Notes under the pieces: model-generated
Database searches by the model: none
Told to the model about the DNA's origin: nothing
What the model saw: the letters and a program-made list of their open reading frames with translations, nothing else
Made by a program: the position numbers and the translations under genes
Virus record (IMG/VR): IMGVR_UViG_3300030090_003273
Coordinates: 1-20,394 of that record
Source of the DNA: a virus
Length of the DNA stretch: 20,394 nt
Strand: one strand, 5' to 3'
Shown: piece after piece, positions 1 through 9,097 of the stretch
How the letters are laid out: the number at the start of each line of letters is the position of its first letter
Numbering within the stretch: position 1 is the first letter of the stretch

Positions 1-1584
1 AATTGGGGTTTTAGAGATGTGCGTAGATCAATGATTACATTACCTAATGGCAAAACATTTAAAAGTCCGCTTACAAGATTACAATATATAAAAGAAGTTT
101 ATAAAAGTTTAAAACCTGCCGCAAAAAGTATTTATGGAACAGGAACAGAATTAACAAGACATATGGAAAAAAATGGATTTTTTATAGGAATAGAAGAAGG
201 GTATAGAGGAGATGCAGGAATGGCTCGGTCAAGACTTGAATTAGATGAAGATAGTTTTGCATTAAAAAGATTTATTGATGAACAGTATATTCAAAAAGGA
301 AAATTTGGAGAATTATATGATGGAACAATGGGTAAATATTTAATGCACTCTGGAAATATAGCACGAACATTAGAAAGAAGTCATAAAATTGCAGGATATA
401 AAATATTAAAAGATCAAGTTGCTAAAGGTGAGTTAGATTTAACAGATGCAGAAATGATGTATATTGTACAAACGCAAATAGGATCTCCAAGTTTTTTAAG
501 AACAGGAAAAGCAAACCCTGTATTAAATACTTTGCTTTTATTTTACAATGCAAATAAAGAAGGTTATAGAGGAGATTACGAAGCGTTTAAAAATGATCCT
601 GCAGGAGTAGGTGGAAGATTTGCTGCATATAGTGCCGCTCCACAAATTTTAAAATTTTTAATAAGTATGGGTTTGTTAGGTGGTGGATTGGCGGCATATA
701 TGAACGCTATTCCAGATCACGATAGACATAATTTTAATATTATTCCTACAGGTATGCTTACACAAGATGGTAGACCTATATACATTAGAATTCCTATGGA
801 TTTTACATCACAATTAATATCATCAATAACTAATATAAGTTTAGAAACTGCATTTGATTTACATACAGCAAAAAATACAGGTGAAAAAATAAGAATGTTT
901 TGGAAAGCATTTGATTCTGGATCACCTTTTCAAGTTACTCCTATTGCACCTGCAGTATTAGATACAATGAAATTAGTTTTTGGCGAAGATGCACGAAATT
1001 TTTTTGGTGGACCTATAATAAATGAAGATATTATGGCATTAGATATAGATGATTTAGAGTACAAAAAATTAAAAGAAATAATGAAATATAATTGGAATAC
1101 ATATGGACCTAGTTGGACATATAGATTTCAAACAAATGATAAAGCAGAAATATTAAAACAATATCAACAAATGACAGGTGTTCCTGTATTAGATCCGTTA
1201 ATTAATAAATTTGTAAAAGTTGGTCCTAATCCTATTTTAGACACAGCAAGGGAATATGAAAAAATAGAAAACGATAGAGATAATGTAATGATTGTTGCAA
1301 GAAAAGATGCAATAAAAAAAATATTACAGGGAAAAACAGATTTAACACAAGAAGAAATAAATTCTATAGGATTAATGAAAGAAGATATAGTTGAAAACGC
1401 AGAATTTATAAGACAATTAGGAGATCTTGTTGGAGCGGATGAATTGTTAATAGAATATGTAGTAGGTGATAGAAGGCAACGAATAAATATATTAAGAGCA
1501 ATGCATAAATATCGTACACAAAATCCAGAGTTTTACAAAAAATGGGAAGAAGCACGAAAAGGATTGTCTAAATTAACAAAATAA
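1..1584 (+). CDS. Large virion-associated protein, LPD38-like C-terminal part (5' truncated)
   Basis: The reading frame is open from base 1 and the first possible start, GTG at 19, has no SD, so this is probably the C-terminal ~527 residues of a larger protein that begins outside the window. Counting from the GTG, residues ~165-265 have a layout I recognise from LPD38 (large polyvalent protein-associated domain 38): a stretch ending PVLNTLLLFYNANK, a hydrophobic glycine-rich segment (~208-227, possible membrane contact), then DHDRHNFNIIP and YIRIPMDF. The remaining C-terminal half is charged and helical, with no catalytic motif seen. LPD38 proteins are very large phage proteins, often ejected or internal virion proteins, encoded beside tail genes. 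The position directly before the tail fibre fits. Domain assignment is from memory of the family pattern; the ejection role is inference. Confidence 0.6.
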   Translation, partial: NWGFRDVRRSMITLPNGKTFKSPLTRLQYIKEVYKSLKPAAKSIYGTGTELTRHMEKNGFFIGIEEGYRGDAGMARSRLELDEDSFALKRFIDEQYIQKGKFGELYDGTMGKYLMHSGNIARTLERSHKIAGYKILKDQVAKGELDLTDAEMMYIVQTQIGSPSFLRTGKANPVLNTLLLFYNANKEGYRGDYEAFKNDPAGVGGRFAAYSAAPQILKFLISMGLLGGGLAAYMNAIPDHDRHNFNIIPTGMLTQDGRPIYIRIPMDFTSQLISSITNISLETAFDLHTAKNTGEKIRMFWKAFDSGSPFQVTPIAPAVLDTMKLVFGEDARNFFGGPIINEDIMALDIDDLEYKKLKEIMKYNWNTYGPSWTYRFQTNDKAEILKQYQQMTGVPVLDPLINKFVKVGPNPILDTAREYEKIENDRDNVMIVARKDAIKKILQGKTDLTQEEINSIGLMKEDIVENAEFIRQLGDLVGADELLIEYVVGDRRQRINILRAMHKYRTQNPEFYKKWEEARKGLSKLTK

Positions 1585-1599
1585 AGTAAAATATGTAAA

Positions 1600-3783
1600 A
1601 TGACTATTACAACAACAACAATTAAAAACAGTTATTCTGGTGATGGTTCGCAAGATACATTTGCGTACACTTTTAAAATATCTGCAGATGCTGATATGCA
1701 GGTTATTATTAGATCATCTACTGGTTCAGAAACTGTAAAAACATTAACAACACATTATACAGTTACAAGTGCAGGTGCAGCTAGTGGTGGTAATGTAGTA
1801 TTTACAACTGGCAATATACCTGCAGCTACAGAAACAGTTGTATTAAGAAGAAATACTACACAAACACAAACATTAGATTTAGTTGAAAATGATCCATTTA
1901 CTGCGGATAGTGTTGAGGGAGCATTTGATAAAAACCTTGCAGCTATACAAGAATTACAAGAAGAAGTTAATCGTTCATTTAAAGTAAGTAGAACAAATAC
2001 AATTAGTAGTTCAGAATTTACAGATAGTGCTACTTCAAGAGCAAGTAAAACATTAGGATTTGATTCATCTGGAGATTTAACAACAGTTGCTGATTTTTTA
2101 CCTGCTGGTGGTGATAGTGCAATGTTTCAATATTCAACGACTACAACAGATTCTGATCCCGGAGATGGATATTTAAGATTAAATAATGCAACAATAGCGT
2201 CAGCAACTATAGCTTATATTGATGATAAAGAATATAACGGAACAGATGTATCAGCTTGGGTACAATCATTTGATGATGTATCTGGCAATGACACTAACAG
2301 AGGAAGAATAAGAATAAGTAAAGCTAATACTTTAGATACTTGGGCATCATTTAAAGTTACAGGAGCAGTAACAGATGCTACAGGATATACAAAAATAACA
2401 TTAGTTCACATTGATAGTGCAGGAACATTTACTAATGATGATAAAGTATTTGTATCATTTGTAGCAAGTGGTGAAGATGGAGCAATTCCTGGATATTATT
2501 ATAAATTTGCAACATCAACAACGGATAGTGATCCCGGAGGTGGATATTTAAGATTTAATAATGGTACTTATGCTTCAGCAACAGCAATCTACATTGATGA
2601 TGCTGATGCAAATGGATCAACAACACAAGCTGACACAATTACTTGGGATGATAGCACATCAACAATTAAAGGATATTTACACATTGTAGATATTAACGAC
2701 AGTTCAACATACGCAAGATTTTCTATAACTGGTAGTTCTACTGATGCTAGTGGTTATAATAAATTAGCGGTTACTCATTTAGTTTCAAATAATACTTTTT
2801 CAGCAGATGACGAATTGTCTGTTCATTTTACAAGAGTTGGTGATAAAGGTGATACAGGTAGTACAGGAAGCACAGGAGCAAGTGGAGTAGCAGGATTGGC
2901 TATGACTTGGAGCAGTTCAACTTCTGATGCTGATCCCGGAGCAGGAAAAATAGCATTTAATAATGGAACAGTATCAAGTGTATCTATATTGTATGTAGAT
3001 GATGCAGATGATGCTTCAGCAGATATATCTGGTTTTGTACAATCGTGGGATGATGTTTCAAATTCTACTGCAAGAGGATATGTTACTGTTACTAAAGAAG
3101 GTACTCCATCAACTTATGCTACTTTTAAGGTAAGTGGTGCTGTTACAGATGCAAGTGGTTATACTAAAGTTCCTGTAACTCATGTTGTGTCAAATGGTAC
3201 ATTTTCAAATACAGATGGAGTAGGAGTTCAGTTTGTACATTCTGGTGCAGATGGTTCAGATGGAGATATGACTTCATTTACATTAGCAGGTTCAGCAGGT
3301 GCAAATCAAACAATAACTAATGGCAATACAGTAACGATTGCAGCAGGTAATGGTATAACAACTACAGGTGGATCAACTGATACAGTAACAGTTGCAGTAG
3401 CTTCTACTGTAGTAGAAACAGATGAACAAAATACTTTTACTAAAGCACAATTACCTTCAACTTATACAGCGGCTTTGTCGGCAACATCTGGTGTTTTAGA
3501 TTATGACACTTATCAAAATTTTATTATTACTTTAGCTAGTGGTTCAAATACATTAGCTGCACCTACTACCGAAGCATCTCAAGTAGGGCAAACAGGAGTT
3601 ATTATATTTATTCAACCAAGTTCTTCTAGTGCTGGAACAGTAAGTTTGCATGGAGATTATGAAACACCAGCAGCAGGAGGATTAACTTTAAGTTCAACTA
3701 ATAATGCATATGATGTCGTGCCTTATATTGTTAAAGCTGATAATTCTATATTGTTAGGTAGTCCTCAACTTGCATTTGGATAA
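1600..3783 (+). CDS. Tail fibre protein with T7 gp17-like N-terminus and three internal repeats
   Basis: Residues ~5-130 match the T7 tail-fibre N-terminal (virion-anchoring) type: NSYSGDGSQDTFAYTF near the start, VVLRRNTTQTQ, then a helix with LQEEVNRSF. Three tandem copies of a ~115-residue module follow, at about residues 180-295, 303-415 and 436-550. Each opens with D(S/A)DPGxG and carries a YIDD/YVDD motif, a W-DD segment and a T(G/S)YxK element. A short collagen-like run (GDKGDTGSTGSTGASG) joins modules 2 and 3, as in trimeric phage fibres. The C-terminus is glycine/serine/threonine rich with no chaperone domain seen. The protein probably attaches to the tail and reaches the host receptor, with the distal function shared with the next two genes. 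The ATG lies 13 bases after the previous stop and has no obvious SD. Confidence 0.85.
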   Translation: MTITTTTIKNSYSGDGSQDTFAYTFKISADADMQVIIRSSTGSETVKTLTTHYTVTSAGAASGGNVVFTTGNIPAATETVVLRRNTTQTQTLDLVENDPFTADSVEGAFDKNLAAIQELQEEVNRSFKVSRTNTISSSEFTDSATSRASKTLGFDSSGDLTTVADFLPAGGDSAMFQYSTTTTDSDPGDGYLRLNNATIASATIAYIDDKEYNGTDVSAWVQSFDDVSGNDTNRGRIRISKANTLDTWASFKVTGAVTDATGYTKITLVHIDSAGTFTNDDKVFVSFVASGEDGAIPGYYYKFATSTTDSDPGGGYLRFNNGTYASATAIYIDDADANGSTTQADTITWDDSTSTIKGYLHIVDINDSSTYARFSITGSSTDASGYNKLAVTHLVSNNTFSADDELSVHFTRVGDKGDTGSTGSTGASGVAGLAMTWSSSTSDADPGAGKIAFNNGTVSSVSILYVDDADDASADISGFVQSWDDVSNSTARGYVTVTKEGTPSTYATFKVSGAVTDASGYTKVPVTHVVSNGTFSNTDGVGVQFVHSGADGSDGDMTSFTLAGSAGANQTITNGNTVTIAAGNGITTTGGSTDTVTVAVASTVVETDEQNTFTKAQLPSTYTAALSATSGVLDYDTYQNFIITLASGSNTLAAPTTEASQVGQTGVIIFIQPSSSSAGTVSLHGDYETPAAGGLTLSSTNNAYDVVPYIVKADNSILLGSPQLAFG

Positions 3784-3786
3784 AAT

Positions 3787-5229
3787 ATGTTTAGTAGCGA
3801 ATTATGGCAACAATCTGGAGTAAGCACATACTCTATAGACCAATCAATTAGGTTTAATGATGATGATTCAGCTTATATGCATAGAACACCAAGTGGTGCT
3901 GGAAATCAAAGAACTGCTACTTGGTCTTGTTGGATAAAAAGGGGAAATTTAACAACAGATTCTATGATGTTTGCTTGGTTATCTGATTCTAATAATTTAA
4001 TGCACTTTTATATAAGAGAGTTATCTTCATTTAATTGTCGTTTAGATTTTAATATAAGAGTTGGTTCTTCAACAACTAGAACTATGAATACAAATGCTGT
4101 ATTCCGAGATCCATCAGCTTGGTATAATTTTGTTATGGTAATAGATACAACACAAGCAGTATCTACTGAAAGATTTAGATTTTATGTAAATGGTCAAAGA
4201 ATAACAAGTTTTTCTTCCGAAACTTTATCAGCAAACATTTCACAAAATACTGATTTAATTATGAATACTACAAATAAAATGACGATTGGTGCATATTGGA
4301 ATGGTTCGTCAGTATCAACTTTTATGGATGCTTATATGGCTGATATAGTATGGATAGATGGCACAGCTTATGGTCCAGAAAACTTTGGAGAATTCAAAGA
4401 AGATGTTGGAATTTGGATTCCCAAAGATGTAAGTGAACTAACATTTGGTACTAATGGTTTTTATATTGATGGTAGAGATAGTTCAGATTTAGGAGATGAT
4501 GAGTCAGGGCAAGGTAATGACTACACTACATCTGGTCTTGCCTCACATGACCAAATGACCGATACACCAACAAATAATTTTCCAGTAATGAATCCATTAA
4601 GTAATTATTATGCTAGTAGTACATTTGCAGAAGGAAATTTAAAAGTTACACATGGAGGAAGTAGTATATATACATTTAATGAATCTACAATGGCTATGAC
4701 ATCTGGAAAGTGGTATGCAGAAGTTGATGTAGATGCAATGGATTCTACTCTTATAGGAGTAGCTGGTCAATCAAGTGGAGCTGCATCTCATATATTAGGA
4801 ACTAAAACTGACCAAGTTGGTTATTATGGGCCAGATGGAAATTATTATAAAAATAATTCTGCTACATCTTATGGTAATAGTTATGCAACTGGTGATATAA
4901 TTGGAATTGCATTAGATTTAGATAATAATAAACTATATTTTAGTAAGAATGGAACTTGGCAAAACAGTGGTGTTCCAACAAGTGGTGCAACTGGTACTGG
5001 TGCTATATCTATTCCTGCCGCATCTGCTACCTATAATTTTTCATATACATTTGCTTTTGGGGATTTTTCAAATAGTAGTGCTACATCTATAGCAAATTTT
5101 GGACAAGATGGAACTTTTGCTGGTAATGTAACTGCTGGTGGGAATAGTGATGGTAATGGAATTGGTAATTTTAAATATAGTGTACCAAGTGGATATTTGG
5201 CTTTGTGTACAAAGAATTTAGGGAGTTAA
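3787..5229 (+). CDS. Putative adhesin/tail protein with LamG-like and SPRY-like domains
   Basis: The start is 3 bases after the tail-fibre stop. Residues ~40-200 look like a concanavalin A/LamG fold: TWSCWIKRGN, a FRFYVNGQ strand, MTIGAYWNG, and a closing MADIVWIDGTAYGPENFG. A short linker with DDESGQGNDYT follows at ~237. Residues ~300-400 look SPRY-like: SGKWYAEVDV, IIGIALDLDNNKLYFSKNGTW. Such domains bind carbohydrate or protein on the host surface in phage tail proteins. There is no signal peptide or membrane segment. It is clearly related to the N-terminal ~480 residues of the next gene (shared CWIKRG/MWIKRG, DGTA, GKWY, KNGTW), so the two are tandem paralogues. Receptor binding is inferred from domain type and position, not demonstrated. 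Confidence 0.75.
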   Translation: MFSSELWQQSGVSTYSIDQSIRFNDDDSAYMHRTPSGAGNQRTATWSCWIKRGNLTTDSMMFAWLSDSNNLMHFYIRELSSFNCRLDFNIRVGSSTTRTMNTNAVFRDPSAWYNFVMVIDTTQAVSTERFRFYVNGQRITSFSSETLSANISQNTDLIMNTTNKMTIGAYWNGSSVSTFMDAYMADIVWIDGTAYGPENFGEFKEDVGIWIPKDVSELTFGTNGFYIDGRDSSDLGDDESGQGNDYTTSGLASHDQMTDTPTNNFPVMNPLSNYYASSTFAEGNLKVTHGGSSIYTFNESTMAMTSGKWYAEVDVDAMDSTLIGVAGQSSGAASHILGTKTDQVGYYGPDGNYYKNNSATSYGNSYATGDIIGIALDLDNNKLYFSKNGTWQNSGVPTSGATGTGAISIPAASATYNFSYTFAFGDFSNSSATSIANFGQDGTFAGNVTAGGNSDGNGIGNFKYSVPSGYLALCTKNLGS

Positions 5230-5230
5230 T

Positions 5231-7645
5231 ATGGCAGCACCAACAATAATAAGAGGCGAAGAACATTTCTTTACAACTTTATATGAAGGCAATGGTGGTG
5301 GGCAGAGGGTTGGTAAGTTCGTACCTTTCACAGATAATGGCACGATTGCTAATAGTTGTATATTTGATGAAGCAAGTTCTGCATATTTAAGTAAAACTTT
5401 TTCTGGTGATGGAGATAAACAAAAGTTTACTTTTTCTATGTGGATAAAAAGGGGTAATATAGGAAGTAGGATGGATTTTGTTTCTTTTAAACAAGATGTT
5501 CCTTTAATTTTTAATGCTGATAATACTTTATATGTTTATCTATTTGGAGCTAATGCTTTAACTACAAATAGAACATTTGAAGATACATCTAAATGGTATA
5601 ATATAGTTTTAAGTGTTGATTCTACAAATAGTACAGCAGATGACAGAGTAAGACTTTATGTAGATGGTGACCAAATAACTAGTTTTAGCACAAGAAATAA
5701 CCCATCTCTTAACGCATCAGCAAATATATATACTTCTACTAGAGAATTTATGTTTGGAAATATTGTTGGTGGTTCTTATTATACAGATGCTTATTTTGCA
5801 GAAGTAAATTATATAGACGGCACAGCATTAACACCATCAACCTTTGGCTTGACCGACACCTCAACTGGTAGATGGATTCCAAAAACATTAACTGGTATTA
5901 CATACGGAACTAATGGATTTAGATTAAAATTTCAAGATAGTTCAGCACTTGGAGATGATACGAGTGGAAATGGGAATGATCTAACTGCTACAAATTTAGC
6001 TAGTACAGATCAAACTACCAGTAGTCCTACTCAAAATTATAACACATTTGGTTCTTTTGCTTCTGGTACATCTGCAACTGAAGGTAATTTAACAATAAGC
6101 ACAGGAACAACTAATGGAGATACACAATGTGTAGGACAAGCTGGATTTGGTGTAGCAACTGGTAAATGGTATTGGGAAGCAAAAATTACAACAGTAGGTG
6201 CTGGATTATATGGTTGGAAAGATGATGCAAATGCTGGTGGTTCACAAGCAGTAAATACATCTAGTAATGGAACACATAGTACTAATAATAGTGCTGGTAT
6301 GTTGTCAACTGCTGCATCTGGTTCTTTTTCTTCTGGTTCGTGGTTTATAGATGGAGGTTATGGAGATGAAGTAAATTATACAACAGTTTCAACAAATGAT
6401 GTTTTAATGTTTGCAATAGATTTAGATACTGGTAAAGGATATTGTGGTAAGAATGGTACTTGGTTTAATAGTGCTAATCCAGCAAATGGTACAGGAGAAA
6501 TTGGTGGATGTCATTTTGCTAATGGTATAAATAAATTCTATCCAATGGCAAGAAGATTAGATTCAAATAGTGTTGCAGAGTATAATTTTGGACAAAGAAG
6601 TTTTGCACATACTCCACCAACGGGATTTTCTGCTCTACAACAAGACAACTTACCAGAAACAGCAAAAGGAGTAAGTGGATTTGTGTGGGTTAAGAACCGA
6701 GATAGTGCAAGTTTTAATCATGTTTTATATGATTCAAGTAGAGGTGTTCACAACTATCTTAATTCTAATACCACTGGCGCAGAAGGCACAGATTCAGATG
6801 GTCTTACAAAATTTTTAAAAGGTGGCTTTGCAACAGAAGATGCTGGATATACAAACACAAGCGGTAATTCTTTTGTAGGCTGGAACTGGGTAGCAAACGG
6901 AGGAACTACTGCAAGTAGCACAAACTCAACAGTACAAGTTAATTCAACATCAAAATTTTCTATAGTGCAATATAATGGAACAGGGTCTGACCAAACAATA
7001 GGACATGGGTTAGGTGTAACACCAGATACCATTTGGGTAAAATGTATTACTGAAAATTCAGCAACTGGAAGTGGAGTATCTTGGAGAATTTGGCAAAAAG
7101 ATGTAATAAGTTTATCTAGTGATGCCAATAGTTATTTAAGATTTGATTCTGATGATTCGCATACTGCTGGTGGAGATTCTTGGGGAGATACCGCACCTAC
7201 ATCAAGTGTGTTTACAGTTGGTGCAGATGTACATACAAATGCTTCAGTTAGTGGTGGAACAGCACAATACATAGCTTATTGTTTTGCTAATGTTGATGGT
7301 TATTTTAAAACTGGTAAATATGTTGGTAATTCTAGTAGTGACGGAAGTTTTATCTATTTAGGTTTTAAACCAGCTTTTTTGATGGTGAAAGCTTACAATT
7401 TAGGTTCTGATTTTCAAATATGGGACAATGCTCGTAGTCCAATTAATCCAATAACTAATAAAGCACTTTTTCCAGATTTAACAAATGCAGAGGGTGGAAC
7501 ACATACTTTGGATTTACTTTCCAATGGTTTTAAATTAAGAAGCACAGAAAATTGGGTAAACAGTAGTAGTTATACTTATGTGTATTGGGCATTTGCTGAA
7601 CATCCATTTGTAGGTGATGGAACAAATCCAGTTACTGCTAGATAA
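5231..7645 (+). CDS. Putative adhesin with LamG-like, SPRY-like and C-terminal DUF7483-like domains
   Basis: It starts one base after the previous stop, with SD GGGAG five bases before the ATG. The domain order is: N-terminal extension (~1-55); LamG-like (~60-206, FTFSMWIKRGN to YFAEVNYIDGTALTPSTFG); linker GDDTSGNGND (~241); SPRY-like (~311-410, TGKWYWEAKI to GYCGKNGTWF); then two stretches resembling DUF7483 of phage tail proteins (~478-560, GFVWVKNRDSASFNHVLYDSSRG to NSFVGWNWVANGG; and ~573-803, with YNGTGSDQTIGHGLGVTPDTIWVK, YIGFKPAF-type strand pairs and YVYWAFAEHPF). The first ~480 residues parallel the upstream gene; the C-terminal ~320 are extra. It most likely forms part of the host-recognition apparatus. 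DUF7483 is named from pattern memory and needs a profile search. Confidence 0.75.
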   Translation: MAAPTIIRGEEHFFTTLYEGNGGGQRVGKFVPFTDNGTIANSCIFDEASSAYLSKTFSGDGDKQKFTFSMWIKRGNIGSRMDFVSFKQDVPLIFNADNTLYVYLFGANALTTNRTFEDTSKWYNIVLSVDSTNSTADDRVRLYVDGDQITSFSTRNNPSLNASANIYTSTREFMFGNIVGGSYYTDAYFAEVNYIDGTALTPSTFGLTDTSTGRWIPKTLTGITYGTNGFRLKFQDSSALGDDTSGNGNDLTATNLASTDQTTSSPTQNYNTFGSFASGTSATEGNLTISTGTTNGDTQCVGQAGFGVATGKWYWEAKITTVGAGLYGWKDDANAGGSQAVNTSSNGTHSTNNSAGMLSTAASGSFSSGSWFIDGGYGDEVNYTTVSTNDVLMFAIDLDTGKGYCGKNGTWFNSANPANGTGEIGGCHFANGINKFYPMARRLDSNSVAEYNFGQRSFAHTPPTGFSALQQDNLPETAKGVSGFVWVKNRDSASFNHVLYDSSRGVHNYLNSNTTGAEGTDSDGLTKFLKGGFATEDAGYTNTSGNSFVGWNWVANGGTTASSTNSTVQVNSTSKFSIVQYNGTGSDQTIGHGLGVTPDTIWVKCITENSATGSGVSWRIWQKDVISLSSDANSYLRFDSDDSHTAGGDSWGDTAPTSSVFTVGADVHTNASVSGGTAQYIAYCFANVDGYFKTGKYVGNSSSDGSFIYLGFKPAFLMVKAYNLGSDFQIWDNARSPINPITNKALFPDLTNAEGGTHTLDLLSNGFKLRSTENWVNSSSYTYVYWAFAEHPFVGDGTNPVTAR

Positions 7646-7675
7646 TTTATTATGAATATGGTATAAGGAGATATT

Positions 7676-8320
7676 ATGTGGGCATTAGTAAAAGCAAGTC
7701 AAGTTATAGAAATAATAGGAAGTCCTAAATCAATTACTGTAGGAGAAATTAGGCATTCTAAAGATATATTTACGCATTGGAGTTTTAGTGATCTTAAAGC
7801 TATTGGAGTATATGAGTTAATATCTGGATCAACACCAGATGATAAGTTTGAAACTGCAACAACTACATCTTATAAAGTAGATAATTCTAAAGGTACAGTT
7901 ACAGAAACTATTAATAAAAAAAATAAAGCAATAACCGATACTTTATATACTTCTCAAAACAAAACTGATGGTGTTATTCCAGATGGTAAAGATGTAGGAG
8001 ATGTAGCAAGTAAAGGTTTAAAAACTATATATACAGAACAAATACAAAAACAAGCATCTAGTTTATTAGCACCGACAGATTGGATGGTTACTAGAAAAGT
8101 TGAAGATAGTAGTAAAACAATACCAAGTGCAGTATCTACATATAGAGCATCTGTTAGAACAGAAGCTGATAAAATAGTAAAAGCTATAGATGATTGTGAT
8201 ACTCTTGATAAGTTAAAAGCATTGTTTGTTACAGAATATAATAGTGATGGATCGGTTAAAACATTGGCTACAATGCAAACATTACCTAGTGATAAAGATA
8301 TAGAGGAATATAAAAGATGA
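7676..8320 (+). CDS. Hypothetical protein downstream of tail adhesins
   Basis: Function not recognised. It has the strongest SD of the plus-strand genes (AAGGAG at 7665-7670, five bases before ATG), which suggests high expression. The 214-aa product opens with a compact hydrophobic segment (MWALVKASQVIEIIG) and then IRHSKDIFTHWSFSDLKAIGVYEL. The middle and C-terminus are charged and helical (KQASSLLAPTDWMVTRKVED, YRASVRTEADKIVKAID). The pattern 'polypeptide, then L-x-PTDW, then alternating charged helices' is common in phage tail-fibre assembly or tail-tip accessory proteins (DUF4376-like), and its place right after the fibre genes supports that. This is a suggestion only. No signal peptide, membrane helix or enzyme motif is seen. 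Confidence 0.6.
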   Translation: MWALVKASQVIEIIGSPKSITVGEIRHSKDIFTHWSFSDLKAIGVYELISGSTPDDKFETATTTSYKVDNSKGTVTETINKKNKAITDTLYTSQNKTDGVIPDGKDVGDVASKGLKTIYTEQIQKQASSLLAPTDWMVTRKVEDSSKTIPSAVSTYRASVRTEADKIVKAIDDCDTLDKLKALFVTEYNSDGSVKTLATMQTLPSDKDIEEYKR

Positions 8321-8439
8321 TGCTAACAAAAGACCATATTATTTTATCTAAATATTTTATGATAAAAATTCCTGCCAAAACAAAAAGGGTTAATGATTTA
8401 TCAGAAAACAGATGGGGATATAAAAAAATTGTCAAATAA
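8317..8439 (+). CDS. Possible small 40-aa protein
   Basis: A 40-residue frame begins with ATGATG, overlapping the stop of the 214-aa gene by four bases (ATGA), the same junction type used repeatedly on the minus strand. The peptide is basic, with MLTKDHIILSKYF and VNDLSENRWGYKK. Against it: it overlaps the following 76-aa gene by 47 bases and has no clear SD. If it is not a gene, 8321-8392 is a 72-base spacer. Function unknown. Confidence 0.4.
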   Translation: MMLTKDHIILSKYFMIKIPAKTKRVNDLSENRWGYKKIVK

Positions 8440-8623
8440 AACTATACAAAATGTTGCATCAGAATTAGAAGCACACGAAAGAGAATGTGCTGTATATAGA
8501 GATATGACAAAAATGTCTTTAGATAAATTAGAAAGTAGAATAAAAAGATTAGAATTATTAATAATGGCATCAACTGCTTCTATATTAGGATTAATGTTTG
8601 CTATATTAACAAAAGCATTATGA
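8393..8623 (+). CDS. Small coiled-coil protein with C-terminal membrane helix (XhlA/holin-like?)
   Basis: A 76-residue protein with a charged, probably coiled-coil N-terminal two thirds (NVASELEAHERECAVYRDM, LDKLESRIKRLELL) and one C-terminal hydrophobic helix (~54-74, IMASTASILGLMFAILT). This is the architecture of XhlA/hemolysin-type holin accessory proteins and of some phage small membrane proteins. It sits at the end of the plus-strand late module, just before another protein with a C-terminal membrane anchor, so a lysis or envelope role is plausible. However, a clear holin/lysozyme pair lies on the other strand 1.2 kb away. An AAGGG sequence lies a few bases before the ATG. The role is inference. 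Confidence 0.6.
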   Translation: MIYQKTDGDIKKLSNKTIQNVASELEAHERECAVYRDMTKMSLDKLESRIKRLELLIMASTASILGLMFAILTKAL

Positions 8624-8632
8624 AAGTAATAT

Positions 8633-9097
8633 ATGTTATTAGATCCATTAACAGCATTTGCCGCAACTAAATCGGCAATAGGATTAATTCAACAAGGTAT
8701 AAAAGTAGGTAAAGACTTAACTGAACTTGCTAGTCCAATAATGAAATGGGCAGACGCAGAAGCTCATATAGATACTCATTCTAGTAATAAAGGGAAAAGT
8801 ATACTTGGTAAATTTAGTAGTATTGAAAAAAATGCTATTGCCGCACATTTACGCAAAATGGAAATAGAAAAAATGCGTAATGAATTAAGAGAAATATTTT
8901 TATTATATGCACCAGATGGATTGGTTCAATGGGAAGCGTTACAAAAAGAAATAGCAAGACAAAGAAAAGCACATAAAGATGCATTAAAAAAACAGCAAGA
9001 AGAAAAACAAAAAAGATTAAATATTTTAATGTGGATTGGTGCTAGTATAATTGTTATAGGATTTGCTGTAATAGAATTTTATATATTATTATACTAA
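8633..9097 (+). CDS. Hypothetical protein with coiled coil and C-terminal membrane anchor
   Basis: 154 residues, family not recognised. The N-terminal ~50 residues are amphipathic (LTAFAATKSAIGLIQQGIKVG). The middle is helical and basic (SSIEKNAIAAHLRKMEIEKMRNELREIF). Residues ~100-128 form a strongly charged coiled-coil-like run rich in K, Q and E, and residues ~131-153 are one membrane helix ending the protein (ILMWIGASIIVIGFAVIEFY). This suggests a tail-anchored inner-membrane or virion protein. It follows the 76-aa protein by nine bases and shares its general plan of coil plus C-terminal helix. Its last nine bases overlap the 3' end of the oppositely directed metallophosphoesterase gene. 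Confidence 0.6.
   Translation: MLLDPLTAFAATKSAIGLIQQGIKVGKDLTELASPIMKWADAEAHIDTHSSNKGKSILGKFSSIEKNAIAAHLRKMEIEKMRNELREIFLLYAPDGLVQWEALQKEIARQRKAHKDALKKQQEEKQKRLNILMWIGASIIVIGFAVIEFYILLY

Noticed and set aside
6754-7128. A 124-codon open frame on the minus strand inside the 804-aa adhesin gene
   Set aside because: It is antisense to a well-supported gene, has no SD, and its composition follows from the codon bias of the opposite strand.
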